From: Arcticibacter svalbardensis MN12-7
GTDB taxonomy: Bacteria > Bacteroidota > Bacteroidia > Sphingobacteriales > Sphingobacteriaceae
Direction of reading: 5' to 3'
NCBI RefSeq assembly: GCF_000403135.1
Contig: NZ_AQPN01000116.1
Span: 32,146-96,145, forward strand
Length of the DNA: 64,000 nt
Shown: piece by piece, positions 26,288-34,948 of the stretch
Layout of the letters: each line of letters starts with the position of its first letter
How positions within the stretch are numbered: position 1 is the first letter of the stretch
Translations under genes and position numbers: made by a program
The notes under the pieces: model-generated
What the model was told of the DNA's origin: nothing
Database searches by the model: none
The model's input: only the letters and a program-made list of their open reading frames with translations

Positions 26288-26785
26288 ATGAAAAAACTTA
26301 TCATACTCAGCGTTTTGGTTCTTTTTATAACAATCATCGCTTCATGCGGAGGTAGTAACAATTCTGGAACTTCATCTGATTCAATTGCAAATGCAGGAGG
26401 AGCAGCTGCTAATGAAGATGGAACAGAAAACCCGTCATATGATCCTAAGAGAGGAGAAGGAAAATTTTCGAGTGTCGATTTAGGCACTTCACTTGATGCG
26501 GCCAGAGCTGAAAGCGGCGATAAAGTTTACCTCGTTAAGTGTGGTGCTTGTCATAAACTGACAGATGAAAAACTAGTTGGACCGGGATGGGCAGGTGTTA
26601 CCACTCGTCATGCTCCCGAATGGATTATGAATTTTATTACAAATACGGATGCCATGATTGATAAGGATCCTAAGGCTCAGGCTCAACTTGAATTATGTCT
26701 TGTGCGGATGCCTAATCAAAATTTATCTGATGACGATGCAAGAAACCTGCTTGAGTTTATGCGTAAAAATGATGGTGTTAAATAA
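26288..26785 (+). CDS. Cytochrome c lipoprotein of the nos operon
   Basis: 165 residues from the ATG at 26288; the frame opens 11 codons earlier, but only this start gives a proper lipoprotein signal (MKKLIILSVL, lipobox IIASC). After a Ser/Asn/Gly-rich linker, one heme c motif CGACHK appears, with a candidate axial Met in LVRMPNQNLSDDD near the C-terminus. It is a mono-heme class I cytochrome c and the likely electron donor to NosZ, which clade II clusters often encode next to nosZ. It is 67 bases ahead of nosZ. Confidence 0.9.
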   Translation: MKKLIILSVLVLFITIIASCGGSNNSGTSSDSIANAGGAAANEDGTENPSYDPKRGEGKFSSVDLGTSLDAARAESGDKVYLVKCGACHKLTDEKLVGPGWAGVTTRHAPEWIMNFITNTDAMIDKDPKAQAQLELCLVRMPNQNLSDDDARNLLEFMRKNDGVK

Positions 26786-26852
26786 TTTTTCCTTTTGAAT
26801 AGAAACCCAGGGCAATGATATTCATATGCTCAAATAATCCGATAAGTCAAAA

Positions 26853-28865
26853 ATGATACTAAACAAAAACAAGGTACTTGGACTAGCTGCCCTTGCACTG
26901 TTATTTAGCATGAATGCATGCAAGCCAAAAAATGCAGGATCCGTGGTAAGCGGAGATGCTGCTGCCCAAACCTATGTTGCTCCTGGGAAATACGATGAAT
27001 ACTACAATTTTGTTTCGGGTGGGTTCAACGGACAGGTTAGTGTTTACGGATTACCGAGTGGACGACTTCTGAAATTGATACCTGTTTTTTCAGTATTTCC
27101 AGAAAATGGTTATGGTTATTCCGAAGAAACGAAACCAATGTTGAATACTTCACATGGAATGATTCCCTGGGATGATCAGCATCACTTAGACTTGTCGCAA
27201 ACAAATGGTGAGATTGATGGTCGATGGTTGTTTGCAAATGCTAATAATACACCTCGAGTGGCAAGGATTGATTTGAAAACTTTTCATACGAACGAAATTA
27301 TTGAACTCCCTAATAGTGCAGGGAATCACTCCTCTCCTTTCATAACTGAAAATACGGAATATGTGATTGCAGGTACGCGGTTTAGTGTTCCACCAGATGA
27401 TAAAAATGGAGATGTTCCGATCAATAGTTATAAGAAAAATTTCAAAGGTACTATTAGCTTTATTAGTGTAGATAAAACTAGTGGAAATATGGATATTGCC
27501 TTTCAATTGCAATGCCCTGCTGTGAACTTCGATTTGAGTCATTCAGGAAAAGGGGTATCAAGCGGATGGTTTTTCTTTAGCTGTTATAATACAGAACAAG
27601 CAAATACCTTGTTGGAAGTTAATGCTTCTAAGCGCGATAAGGATTTTATTATGGCAGTAAACTGGAAAAAAGCAGCTGAATTAATTAAAGCTGGTAAAGG
27701 AAGGAAACAAGCTGTCAAATATGCAAGTAATCGTTATAATGAAAAAACACAGACTGCAACCTCTACTATCAAGACTCAGGTAACTGTTTTGGATGTGAAG
27801 GATTTCCCTGGATTGGTTTATTTTATTCCTTGTCCTAAATCTCCGCATGGTTGCGATGTTGACCCTTCAGGAGAGTATATCGTTGGTAGTGGTAAATTGG
27901 CCGCTTTGGTTCCTGTGTTTAGTTTTTCTAAAATTCAGAAAGCAATAGCAAGCAAAGCATTTGCTGGTACTTATGATGGGATTCCGGTAATTAAGTATGA
28001 AGCCGCATTGTATGGTGAAGTAAAAAAACCAGGATTAGGCCCATTACATACAGAGTTTGATGATAAAGGCAATGCTTATACCACCATGTTCGTTTCAAGT
28101 GAAATTGTAAAATGGAGTCTTAAAGATTTAAAGGTATTGGATCGTCATCCAGTATACTATTCTCCGGGTCACTTAATGATTCCAGGTGGAGATACACGGA
28201 AACCTACTGGAAAGTACCTGGTTGCCTACAACAAAATCACCAAAGATCGTTTTTTACCTACAGGGCCTGAATTAGCTCAAAGCGCACAGTTGTTTGATAT
28301 TAGCGGTGACAAAATGAAACTACTTTTAGACTATCCTACAATCGGTGAGCCTCATTACGGTCAAGCGGTTAAAGCGAGTGTGATCCGTGATCAGTCTGTC
28401 AAGTTCTTCAAAATAGAGGATAATAAAAACCCATATGTATCTATGGGAGAAGGTGCTACCAAGGTAGTTAGAGAAGGTAAAAAAGTACATGTATATATGA
28501 CTGCGATTCGCTCCCACTTGACTCCTGATAATATTGAAGGGATTAAAGTTGGTGATGAAGTATATTTCCATGTCACCAATATTGAACAGGATTGGGATGT
28601 ACCACATGGTTTCGCCATTAAAGGTGCTAAAACAGCGGAATTACTTATACTACCTGGTGAAACGGCAACACTAAAATGGCTTCCAGAACAAGCTGGCATG
28701 TATCCATTCTATTGTACTGATTTCTGTAGTGCTTTACACCAGGAAATGTCCGGTTATGCCAGAGTATCTCCTGCAGGTAGTAATGTTCCATTAACCTTTA
28801 GTACTGGTACCAATATGCCTAAAGAAACAAATACCGTTGAAACACAAAATACGGCTTCAAATTAA
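26853..28865 (+). CDS. nosZ: Nitrous oxide reductase, clade II type
   Basis: 670 residues. Reduces N2O to N2 in the periplasm. The N-terminal seven-bladed propeller holds the CuZ ligands: IPWDDQHHLDLSQ (about 104-116), NFDLSHSGKG, SPHGCDVDPSG, PLHTEFD and GEPHYGQAV. The C-terminal cupredoxin domain holds CuA: DVPHGF, then FYCTDFCSALHQEMSGYA with C621, C625, H629 and the Met of EMSG. The signal is a Sec-type lipoprotein signal (lipobox SMNAC) with no twin arginine, which is characteristic of clade II enzymes as opposed to the Tat-exported clade I. All metal ligands looked for are present, so it should be active. A Thr/Asn-rich tail of about 25 residues follows. Confidence 0.97.
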   Translation: MILNKNKVLGLAALALLFSMNACKPKNAGSVVSGDAAAQTYVAPGKYDEYYNFVSGGFNGQVSVYGLPSGRLLKLIPVFSVFPENGYGYSEETKPMLNTSHGMIPWDDQHHLDLSQTNGEIDGRWLFANANNTPRVARIDLKTFHTNEIIELPNSAGNHSSPFITENTEYVIAGTRFSVPPDDKNGDVPINSYKKNFKGTISFISVDKTSGNMDIAFQLQCPAVNFDLSHSGKGVSSGWFFFSCYNTEQANTLLEVNASKRDKDFIMAVNWKKAAELIKAGKGRKQAVKYASNRYNEKTQTATSTIKTQVTVLDVKDFPGLVYFIPCPKSPHGCDVDPSGEYIVGSGKLAALVPVFSFSKIQKAIASKAFAGTYDGIPVIKYEAALYGEVKKPGLGPLHTEFDDKGNAYTTMFVSSEIVKWSLKDLKVLDRHPVYYSPGHLMIPGGDTRKPTGKYLVAYNKITKDRFLPTGPELAQSAQLFDISGDKMKLLLDYPTIGEPHYGQAVKASVIRDQSVKFFKIEDNKNPYVSMGEGATKVVREGKKVHVYMTAIRSHLTPDNIEGIKVGDEVYFHVTNIEQDWDVPHGFAIKGAKTAELLILPGETATLKWLPEQAGMYPFYCTDFCSALHQEMSGYARVSPAGSNVPLTFSTGTNMPKETNTVETQNTASN

Positions 28866-28941
28866 CATTAAATAAAGAGAGATGGATAAACATGCAACGA
28901 CATAATTGCATTTATCTTTCTCTCTTTTTTACGATTATGTT

Positions 28942-29961
28942 ATGAAAAATATTAGAATTACAACAGAAGTCAGAGCATTACTTTTAGTATGTGGACTTGG
29001 TTTAATAGCTGTTTTATTTACTCCAATATGGCGAATAGATTTAGATGCTCCACAATATCCCGAAGGGCTGCAGATGTTTATTCATGCGAATAAACTATCT
29101 GGAAATGTAGATATCATAAACGGGTTAAATCACTATATAGGCATGAAAACGCTCCATGCAGAAGATTTTGTAGAATTTAAAGTGCTGCCTGGTATAATTA
29201 TCTTTTATGCTTTATTATTTTTAGCTGTCGCCTATTTTGCAAGAAGGAAATGGATGTATGTTCTATTTGCTCTTTTTGTCGGCTTTGGTGCTCTGGCTAT
29301 GGTTGATTTCTGGAGATGGGAATATGATTACGGCCATAATTTAAATCCGGATGCGGCTATTATCGTTCCTGGAATGGCTTATCAGCCACCTTTAATCGGG
29401 TTTAAACAATTATTAAACTTTGGAGCCTACTCAATTCCAGCGACTGGAGGATTTATATTTATTGCTGTAGGCGTTATTTTATTGGGTTGCGTGATCTATG
29501 AATGGAAGAAAGGAAAACGGTTAGCTACTAAAACCAACGTAATGGCCGTAAGCGCTGGATTATTTTTCTTATTAATTACCAGTTGTAATACAGAACCCTT
29601 GCCTATTCGAATTGGAAAGGATAATTGCGACTTTTGTAAAATGACTATCAGCGATAATAGGTTTGGCGCTGAAATAGTGACTAAAAAGGGGAAAACTTAT
29701 AAGTTTGATGATGAGCATTGTATAGTCGGTTTCATTAATGCAAAGACCGTTACTCAACCGGAGATACATGCTGTTTATTTTACTAATTTTCTTCACCCAC
29801 ATGATTTAATAAAAGTGGAAGACGCTGTGTTTTTACAAAGTCCTTCTTTGAAGAGTCCAATGAACGGAAATATAGCTGCCTTTAGTAATGAAGACAGTTT
29901 AATTAATGCATTGCCCAAATTTAGAGGGAACAAGATATCCTGGGAGGATATGCAAAAGTGA
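28942..29961 (+). CDS. Membrane protein fused to NosL copper chaperone
   Basis: 339 residues from the ATG at 28942 (open 12 codons further upstream). Residues 1-190 form a membrane domain with four helices (about 11-30, 82-100, 105-122, 164-185), and an extracytoplasmic loop with YDYGHNLNPDAAIIVPGM. A fifth helix (198-214) ends LFFLLITSC, which looks like the signal peptide and lipobox of a free NosL. Residues 216-339 are NosL-like, with the Cu(I) motif CDFCKM (C229, C232, M234) and FDDEHC. In most bacteria NosL is a separate lipoprotein that supplies Cu for CuZ. The fused membrane part corresponds to a gene often seen after nosZ in clade II clusters. Confidence 0.82.
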   Translation: MKNIRITTEVRALLLVCGLGLIAVLFTPIWRIDLDAPQYPEGLQMFIHANKLSGNVDIINGLNHYIGMKTLHAEDFVEFKVLPGIIIFYALLFLAVAYFARRKWMYVLFALFVGFGALAMVDFWRWEYDYGHNLNPDAAIIVPGMAYQPPLIGFKQLLNFGAYSIPATGGFIFIAVGVILLGCVIYEWKKGKRLATKTNVMAVSAGLFFLLITSCNTEPLPIRIGKDNCDFCKMTISDNRFGAEIVTKKGKTYKFDDEHCIVGFINAKTVTQPEIHAVYFTNFLHPHDLIKVEDAVFLQSPSLKSPMNGNIAAFSNEDSLINALPKFRGNKISWEDMQK

Positions 29962-31187
29962 AGTTTCTTTTATTCATCATCCCCTTACTGATTTGTTACT
30001 CTGCAAAGGCAAAAACAATACATGTTGGGTCGAAGTGGAAATATAAAAATGTAACTGCGGGTATTCAGGCGGCTGAATCTGGTGATACCGTGCTTGTGGA
30101 TGCAGGTCATTATAAAGAAAAAAATCTGATTATCCGAAAAAGCATCGTCCTGAAAGGATTGAACTATCCTGAATTAGATGGAGAAAGTAAATATCAAAAC
30201 ATTTCTGTATTTGCTAGAGGGGTAGTGATAGATGGTTTAAAAATTACGCATTCAGGAATCTCAAGTTTAGAAGATTTAAGTGGTATCAAGATCTACGATG
30301 GTCATGATGTAAGTGTAAAGAACAATTTTCTAGAGGATACTTTTTTTGGCATTTTTATTGAAAAAGGCGAGAATTGTACAATTGAAAACAACAAAATTAC
30401 AGCCTTCAATAAGACAGAGCAGCAAAGTGGCAATGGCATTCACTGCTGGCAGGCCAAGGGAATACGCATCATTGGCAATACGGTTACAGGTCACAGAGAT
30501 GGAATTTATTTCGAATTCGTAAATAAATCTTTTATCAGGGGCAATACTTCCACTTCTAATATCAGATATGGTTTACATTTTATGTTTTCGAACGACGATA
30601 CTTATGTTAGTAATACATTCAGTAATAACGGATCAGGAGTGTCTGTAATGTTTTCCAATAGAATCAGAATGTTAAATAATTCCTTTAAAGAAAACTGGGG
30701 AGATGCTGCTTATGGCATATTGCTTAAAGAGATTTCGGATGGATATATGGAAGGAAATCGCTTCACAAAAAACACCACTGCAATTTATATGGAAGGTGCC
30801 AATCGGATTCACATGAAAAAAAATACTTTCCAAAACAATGGATGGGCATTAAAAATTCAGGCCAGTTGTATGGGTGTAGTGTTGGAACGTAATAATTTTA
30901 TTGGTAATACATTTGATGTAGGTACAAACGGTTCATTGGTGCTGAATACGTTTAAGAATAATTATTGGGATAAATATGAAGGTTATGACCTGAATAAAGA
31001 TCGTATAGGGGATATTCCCTACCGTCCGGTTAGTATGTTTTCTATGATAGTGGAAAAATATCCGACGGCTATGATCTTGTTTAGAAGTTTTATTACCACT
31101 CTTTTGGATAAAACAGAGAAAATATTGCCTAGCCTAACTCCAGAGAATTTAAAAGACAATGCACCTTTAATGAAAAAAGCTTTTTAA
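29958..31187 (+). CDS. nosD: NosD periplasmic beta-helix protein
   Basis: 409 residues with a signal peptide (about 1-18, ending SAKA) and a right-handed beta-helix of PbH1/CASH repeats rich in N and G (NNFLEDTFFGIFIEKGENCT, SNTFSNNGSG, MEGNRFTKNTTAIYMEGAN). NosD works with the NosFY ABC transporter in maturing the CuZ site of NosZ. The GTG start overlaps the stop of the NosL fusion by 4 bases (GTGA). A C-terminal tail after NNYWDKYEGYDLNKDRIGD carries the usual NosD ending. Confidence 0.93.
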   Translation: MKFLLFIIPLLICYSAKAKTIHVGSKWKYKNVTAGIQAAESGDTVLVDAGHYKEKNLIIRKSIVLKGLNYPELDGESKYQNISVFARGVVIDGLKITHSGISSLEDLSGIKIYDGHDVSVKNNFLEDTFFGIFIEKGENCTIENNKITAFNKTEQQSGNGIHCWQAKGIRIIGNTVTGHRDGIYFEFVNKSFIRGNTSTSNIRYGLHFMFSNDDTYVSNTFSNNGSGVSVMFSNRIRMLNNSFKENWGDAAYGILLKEISDGYMEGNRFTKNTTAIYMEGANRIHMKKNTFQNNGWALKIQASCMGVVLERNNFIGNTFDVGTNGSLVLNTFKNNYWDKYEGYDLNKDRIGDIPYRPVSMFSMIVEKYPTAMILFRSFITTLLDKTEKILPSLTPENLKDNAPLMKKAF

Positions 31188-31192
31188 CAACT

Positions 31193-31888
31193 ATGATTAT
31201 TGCAACTAATATAACCAAGCAGTTTGGTAAATTAAAGGCACTTGATAATGTATCCACTAGCTGCAAGGAAGGTGAATGTATCGCTTTAATTGGTCCTAAT
31301 GGATGTGGTAAAACAACTTTAATTAAGTCCATTCTTGGAATGGTGGTGCCCGACAGCGGGGTCATTACATTTAGGGGAAAGGATATTAAAAATCAATGGG
31401 AATATCGGGATGAGATTGGCTATATGCCTCAAATTGGTAGATATCCGGACAATATGACTATCGGACAGGTATTGGATATGATAAAAAATATCAGGAATAA
31501 AAAAACCGCATTGGATGAAGATCTTATTGAATCCTTTCTGCTGCGTGAGATACTGGATAAAAGAATGAAAACATTATCGGGTGGAACACGGCAAAAGGTA
31601 AGTGCAGCTCTGGCCTTCCTATTTAATCCGGCCGTCCTTATCCTGGATGAACCTACAGCTGGACTTGATCCATTGGCTTCTGAAATATTAAAGGAGAAAA
31701 TCATTAAAGAAAAGGGTAAACTTATTTTAATCACTTCTCATATATTGAGCGAATTGGACGATGTAGTGACCCGAATCATCTATATGCAGGATGGAAAGCT
31801 ACTGTTTAATAAAAGCATTGAGGACCTGAAACAAGATACCGGAGAAGTAAAATTAGCTAAAGCGATTGCTCAGGTAATGAAAATATAA
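31193..31888 (+). CDS. nosF: NosF ABC transporter ATPase
   Basis: 231 residues with a complete ABC ATPase: Walker A GPNGCGKTT, Q-loop YMPQIGRYPDN, signature LSGGTRQKV, Walker B VLILDEPTAGLDP and H-loop ITSHIL. It energises NosY and, with NosD, supports CuZ assembly, probably through a sulfur species. It starts 5 bases after nosD and ends 4 bases before nosY. Confidence 0.94.
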   Translation: MIIATNITKQFGKLKALDNVSTSCKEGECIALIGPNGCGKTTLIKSILGMVVPDSGVITFRGKDIKNQWEYRDEIGYMPQIGRYPDNMTIGQVLDMIKNIRNKKTALDEDLIESFLLREILDKRMKTLSGGTRQKVSAALAFLFNPAVLILDEPTAGLDPLASEILKEKIIKEKGKLILITSHILSELDDVVTRIIYMQDGKLLFNKSIEDLKQDTGEVKLAKAIAQVMKI

Positions 31889-31892
31889 TCCC

Positions 31893-32660
31893 ATGAAGAA
31901 AATTATAAAATTTGTCATAACTGATATATTACGCAACAGGACAATGATGGTTTATACTTTGTTTCTATTAGCTTCCTCATTTAGTGTATTTAGTCTGGAA
32001 GATAGCAACAGTAAAGGATTACTAAGTTTGTTAAATATTATCCTGATCGTGGTTCCTCTGGTCAGCATTGTTTTCTCCAGTATATATGTCTACAATAGTG
32101 CCGAGTTTATTGAACTACTGGTCAGTCAGCCTTTAAAACGTAAATCCATATGGCTCAGTATCTTCGGGGGACTGGCTGCCTCATTATCTATTGCGTTTTT
32201 TATTGGAGCAGGGATTCCGGTTCTAATTTATCAAGCCAATATGATAGGCTTAACGATGATCGTAGTAGGTATCATGCTGAGTATCATTTTTGTGGCCATA
32301 GCGATGCTGGCCGCAGTGAAAACAAGTGATAAAGCGAAAGGTATTGGAGCAGTAATTATGCTATGGCTCTATTTTTCGTTAATGTTTGACGGACTGGTTT
32401 TGTTCCTTTTGTTTCAATTTGCCGATTATCCAATTGAAAAGCCGATGATCGGAATAAGTGCGCTTAACCCAATAGATCTCAGCAGGATAATGATTTTGCT
32501 TCAGTTGGATATATCTGCTATGATGGGTTATACTGGGGCAATATTTAAAGATTTTTTTGGCACCTTCACTGGAATATCATTTTCTATTATCGTGTTACTT
32601 TTATGGATAGCTTTGCCCGTATGGTATTCTACCCATAAATTCAATACAAAAGATTTATAA
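31893..32660 (+). CDS. nosY: NosY ABC transporter permease
   Basis: 255 residues with about six membrane helices. The N-terminal MKKIIKFVITDILRNRTMMVYTL is the usual NosY/ABC-2 start, and SQPLKRKSIWLS is the conserved cytoplasmic coupling stretch. It is the membrane partner of NosF. The following hemerythrin-like gene starts 2 bases after its stop. Confidence 0.93.
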   Translation: MKKIIKFVITDILRNRTMMVYTLFLLASSFSVFSLEDSNSKGLLSLLNIILIVVPLVSIVFSSIYVYNSAEFIELLVSQPLKRKSIWLSIFGGLAASLSIAFFIGAGIPVLIYQANMIGLTMIVVGIMLSIIFVAIAMLAAVKTSDKAKGIGAVIMLWLYFSLMFDGLVLFLLFQFADYPIEKPMIGISALNPIDLSRIMILLQLDISAMMGYTGAIFKDFFGTFTGISFSIIVLLLWIALPVWYSTHKFNTKDL

Positions 32661-32662
32661 AT

Positions 32663-33103
32663 ATGAAAAGACATCCATCACTTGCGCATCTGTCCCGGGA
32701 ACACCATGGTGCGTTAATACTCTCTAAATTATTGCAGAAAGATGCTCCGGCATATAAAGGACTTCCAACCGGTCTGGAAGAGAAAGCAGCATATGCTTCA
32801 AACTTTTATGAAGAAGATTTGGTAACACATTTTGCAGAGGAAGAGAAGATTCTTAAAATGGTTGTTGGAATTCAGCCAGCACTTGATGTCTTAATAGAAG
32901 CTATTTTCAACGAGCATCAGGAACTTCATTCGCTGTTCAAATTAATAAATGAAAATCCGGACTTAGCTGTACATCTGAATGAAACAGGTAAGAAACTGGA
33001 AGATCATGTACGTAAAGAAGAACGTGAATTATTCCCGATGATTCAGGAATCCTGCACGGAAGAGATGATGATTGCAATTGATAAATCCTTATCTGCTAAA
33101 TGA
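32663..33103 (+). CDS. Hemerythrin-like domain protein
   Basis: 146 residues forming a four-helix HHE-type domain. Candidate di-iron ligands are in LSREHHGAL, THFAEEEKIL, NEHQELHSL and DHVRKEERELFP. Proteins of this kind bind oxygen or take part in NO and iron-sulfur stress responses. It is translationally linked to nosY (2 bases) and to the globin (ATGA overlap), so it is part of the nos operon. A role in protecting the copper enzyme from O2 or NO is inferred, not shown. Confidence 0.85.
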   Translation: MKRHPSLAHLSREHHGALILSKLLQKDAPAYKGLPTGLEEKAAYASNFYEEDLVTHFAEEEKILKMVVGIQPALDVLIEAIFNEHQELHSLFKLINENPDLAVHLNETGKKLEDHVRKEERELFPMIQESCTEEMMIAIDKSLSAK

Positions 33104-33480
33104 TGAAGAAGGATATTGAAGATAGGGTTGACATTCAATTGCTTGTGGATCAGTTCTACGCTAAAGTAATGGATGACAAAGATCTCGGATATATTTTCAG
33201 AGAATTGGCTAAAGTTGATTTGGTCACACATTTGCCTATCCTTTACGATTTTTGGGAAAACGCTATTTTGTTTACAGGTAATTACGAGGGTAATCCGATG
33301 GAACTGCATAAACACCTGCATCATATTATGCCATTAGATGAAACTCATTTTAACATTTGGAATAAATTGTTCCTTAGTACAGTGGATGAATTGTTTAAAG
33401 GACCCAAAGCTAATTTGGCTAAGGAACGCGGAGTTAGTATCTCAAATACCATTAAGGAAAAGTTAAAGATCATTGCTTAG
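33100..33480 (+). CDS. Group III truncated hemoglobin
   Basis: 126 residues of the 2-over-2 globin fold. A proximal histidine candidate lies in LDETHFNIWNKLFLSTVDELF (the H of ETHF), and FWENAILFTGNYEGNPM is the typical segment of group III (trHbP/CtrHb) proteins before it. Proposed roles for the group are NO or O2 handling and heme redox chemistry. It ends the nos operon, and its last 11 bases overlap the convergent membrane-protein gene. Confidence 0.88.
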   Translation: MMKKDIEDRVDIQLLVDQFYAKVMDDKDLGYIFRELAKVDLVTHLPILYDFWENAILFTGNYEGNPMELHKHLHHIMPLDETHFNIWNKLFLSTVDELFKGPKANLAKERGVSISNTIKEKLKIIA

Positions 33481-34702
33481 GATTAACATCCACCCTATTT
33501 TTGATACAACTGTAAAACATCATAGCTATGCCAGCGAATAGAATAATTGCAGCAGTAAAAAGCATCAGATCAATATGGGGAATGATTGTATAATTCAAGG
33601 CGGTTATCCCTTGCATCATTAAAAGAATTTCGTTGATTATAATACCTATAACAAAAACACATACACCGGTTAAGAAATTTCTTTTGACAGGTACAAGTTT
33701 GAAAGAAAGAATATAACCTATAATAAAAACGCTTATTACTGCTAATAGAACTAAATGCAGGTAACCGATAACAATTGGTCTGAAGCTATAAGATAATTGA
33801 CTCAAAGCTGGGTGAACTGAAGCAGATTGCAACAGAAGCTTAATTGACAATGCTATTGCTGAAAGCAGTAATAGCACCAGCCCAGGTTTGGAGAACTCCC
33901 GACGGATAAATGCCCTATTATTTGAGATCAACTTTAGCATAAGTCCCCACCCAATTAACTGTGCAACCGCTGCCACTAGAGTGATATAAGTAATGCCTGG
34001 AATTTTGATCCACATAATCGATAAAAAGTAGGCAGGCAGACAGGCAAAACAAAAGAGTATGAAGATAAGGCGTAACGTTTTAGTTGCCGCCTTAATCTGT
34101 TCCAGTCTGGATACAAGAAGCCCCATACCAGCAAAGAAGAACCAGCCATTGTACTGAAAATGAAGAAAGAAGTAAATAGCGGAAAGATGACCATTTTGGT
34201 TACTTATAGCGTTTGCCATCATATAAGCCAGGGAAAAAACACCTATAGAGGAGATTACACTAAATAACAATGCGACTTTAAACCAGAGATGACTCACCTT
34301 TTTTAATTTTATTTGGGCTAAATCTTTCCAATAATAAATTGCAAAGAAGTAAGATACCACAATAGACAGGCTGGAAAAAGTGATAGAATATAAACCATAA
34401 CCCTGGAGCATAAAACTAACCATCATTCCATAGGCCGTAATCAGGTTAGCATACAGTAGCCAATAGTATCTTTTCACGATCTGGGGACCTAAGTTTAAAC
34501 TAAGGTAATGGATCAGCAGAACCATTAGTGTTTGGGTGATCCAACCTGAAAAAGCAAAATGCGAATGGCTGTGTAAAGCAAATTTCTGCTCTACAAATGG
34601 CAGATAAAAGGCAATTTTATACCTTAAAATAATGCCCAGACTGGCAACAAGGAGTAAATTAAAGAAGGAAATAGTAAGCCACTTAGGGGTAAAACCAAAC
34701 AT
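33470..34702 (-). CDS. Heme-copper-oxidase-like membrane protein, function unknown
   Basis: 410 residues, almost entirely hydrophobic, with about 12 membrane helices. Conserved-looking histidines fall in KFALHSHSHFAFSGWITQ (helix 2), FFLHFQYNGWFFF and IVIGYLHLVLLAV. This order (an early helix with His then FxGW, later helices with single His) recalls subunit I of heme-copper oxidases and NorB. The HH pair that binds CuB is not present, so a catalytic oxygen- or NO-reducing centre is unlikely. It is separated from nos only by a convergent overlap with the globin. It could be a heme-binding sensor or an electron-transfer protein. It is not convincingly NnrS. Confidence 0.6.
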   Translation of the reverse strand: MFGFTPKWLTISFFNLLLVASLGIILRYKIAFYLPFVEQKFALHSHSHFAFSGWITQTLMVLLIHYLSLNLGPQIVKRYYWLLYANLITAYGMMVSFMLQGYGLYSITFSSLSIVVSYFFAIYYWKDLAQIKLKKVSHLWFKVALLFSVISSIGVFSLAYMMANAISNQNGHLSAIYFFLHFQYNGWFFFAGMGLLVSRLEQIKAATKTLRLIFILFCFACLPAYFLSIMWIKIPGITYITLVAAVAQLIGWGLMLKLISNNRAFIRREFSKPGLVLLLLSAIALSIKLLLQSASVHPALSQLSYSFRPIVIGYLHLVLLAVISVFIIGYILSFKLVPVKRNFLTGVCVFVIGIIINEILLMMQGITALNYTIIPHIDLMLFTAAIILFAGIAMMFYSCIKNRVDVNPKQ

Positions 34703-34730
34703 GTATATCGCTAATTATTTAATTAAATTT

Positions 34731-34765
34731 CTTTGAATATTAATCCGTGCTATTCATATTCAAAG
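34731..34765. promoter_or_regulatory. Inverted repeat in a divergent intergenic region
   Basis: CTTTGAATAT and ATATTCAAAG are exact 10-base arms separated by 15 bases, about 29 bases before the start of the leftward oxidase-like gene. It may be an operator shared with the rightward flavoprotein gene, or an mRNA leader hairpin. Confidence 0.4.
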
Positions 34766-34948
34766 GCTCAAGACAGCTTAAGGATGCTTAATTGACACTT
34801 TACACAAATATAGCAACAATAAAAAGCAGGAATTGATAAGCAAATGATATTTATATCCGGCATTGCATAGGATTTGAGAAGTCCTGGTGTCTAATAGTTA
34901 AAGAGCAGGTTCAATTTGAGTTCTGTGTTTTCTAATCCTTGAAATAAA

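Noticed and set aside
33470..34702. NnrS nitric-oxide response protein
   Set aside because: Length and helix count are similar, but the histidine motifs better resemble heme-copper oxidases; no firm match either way.
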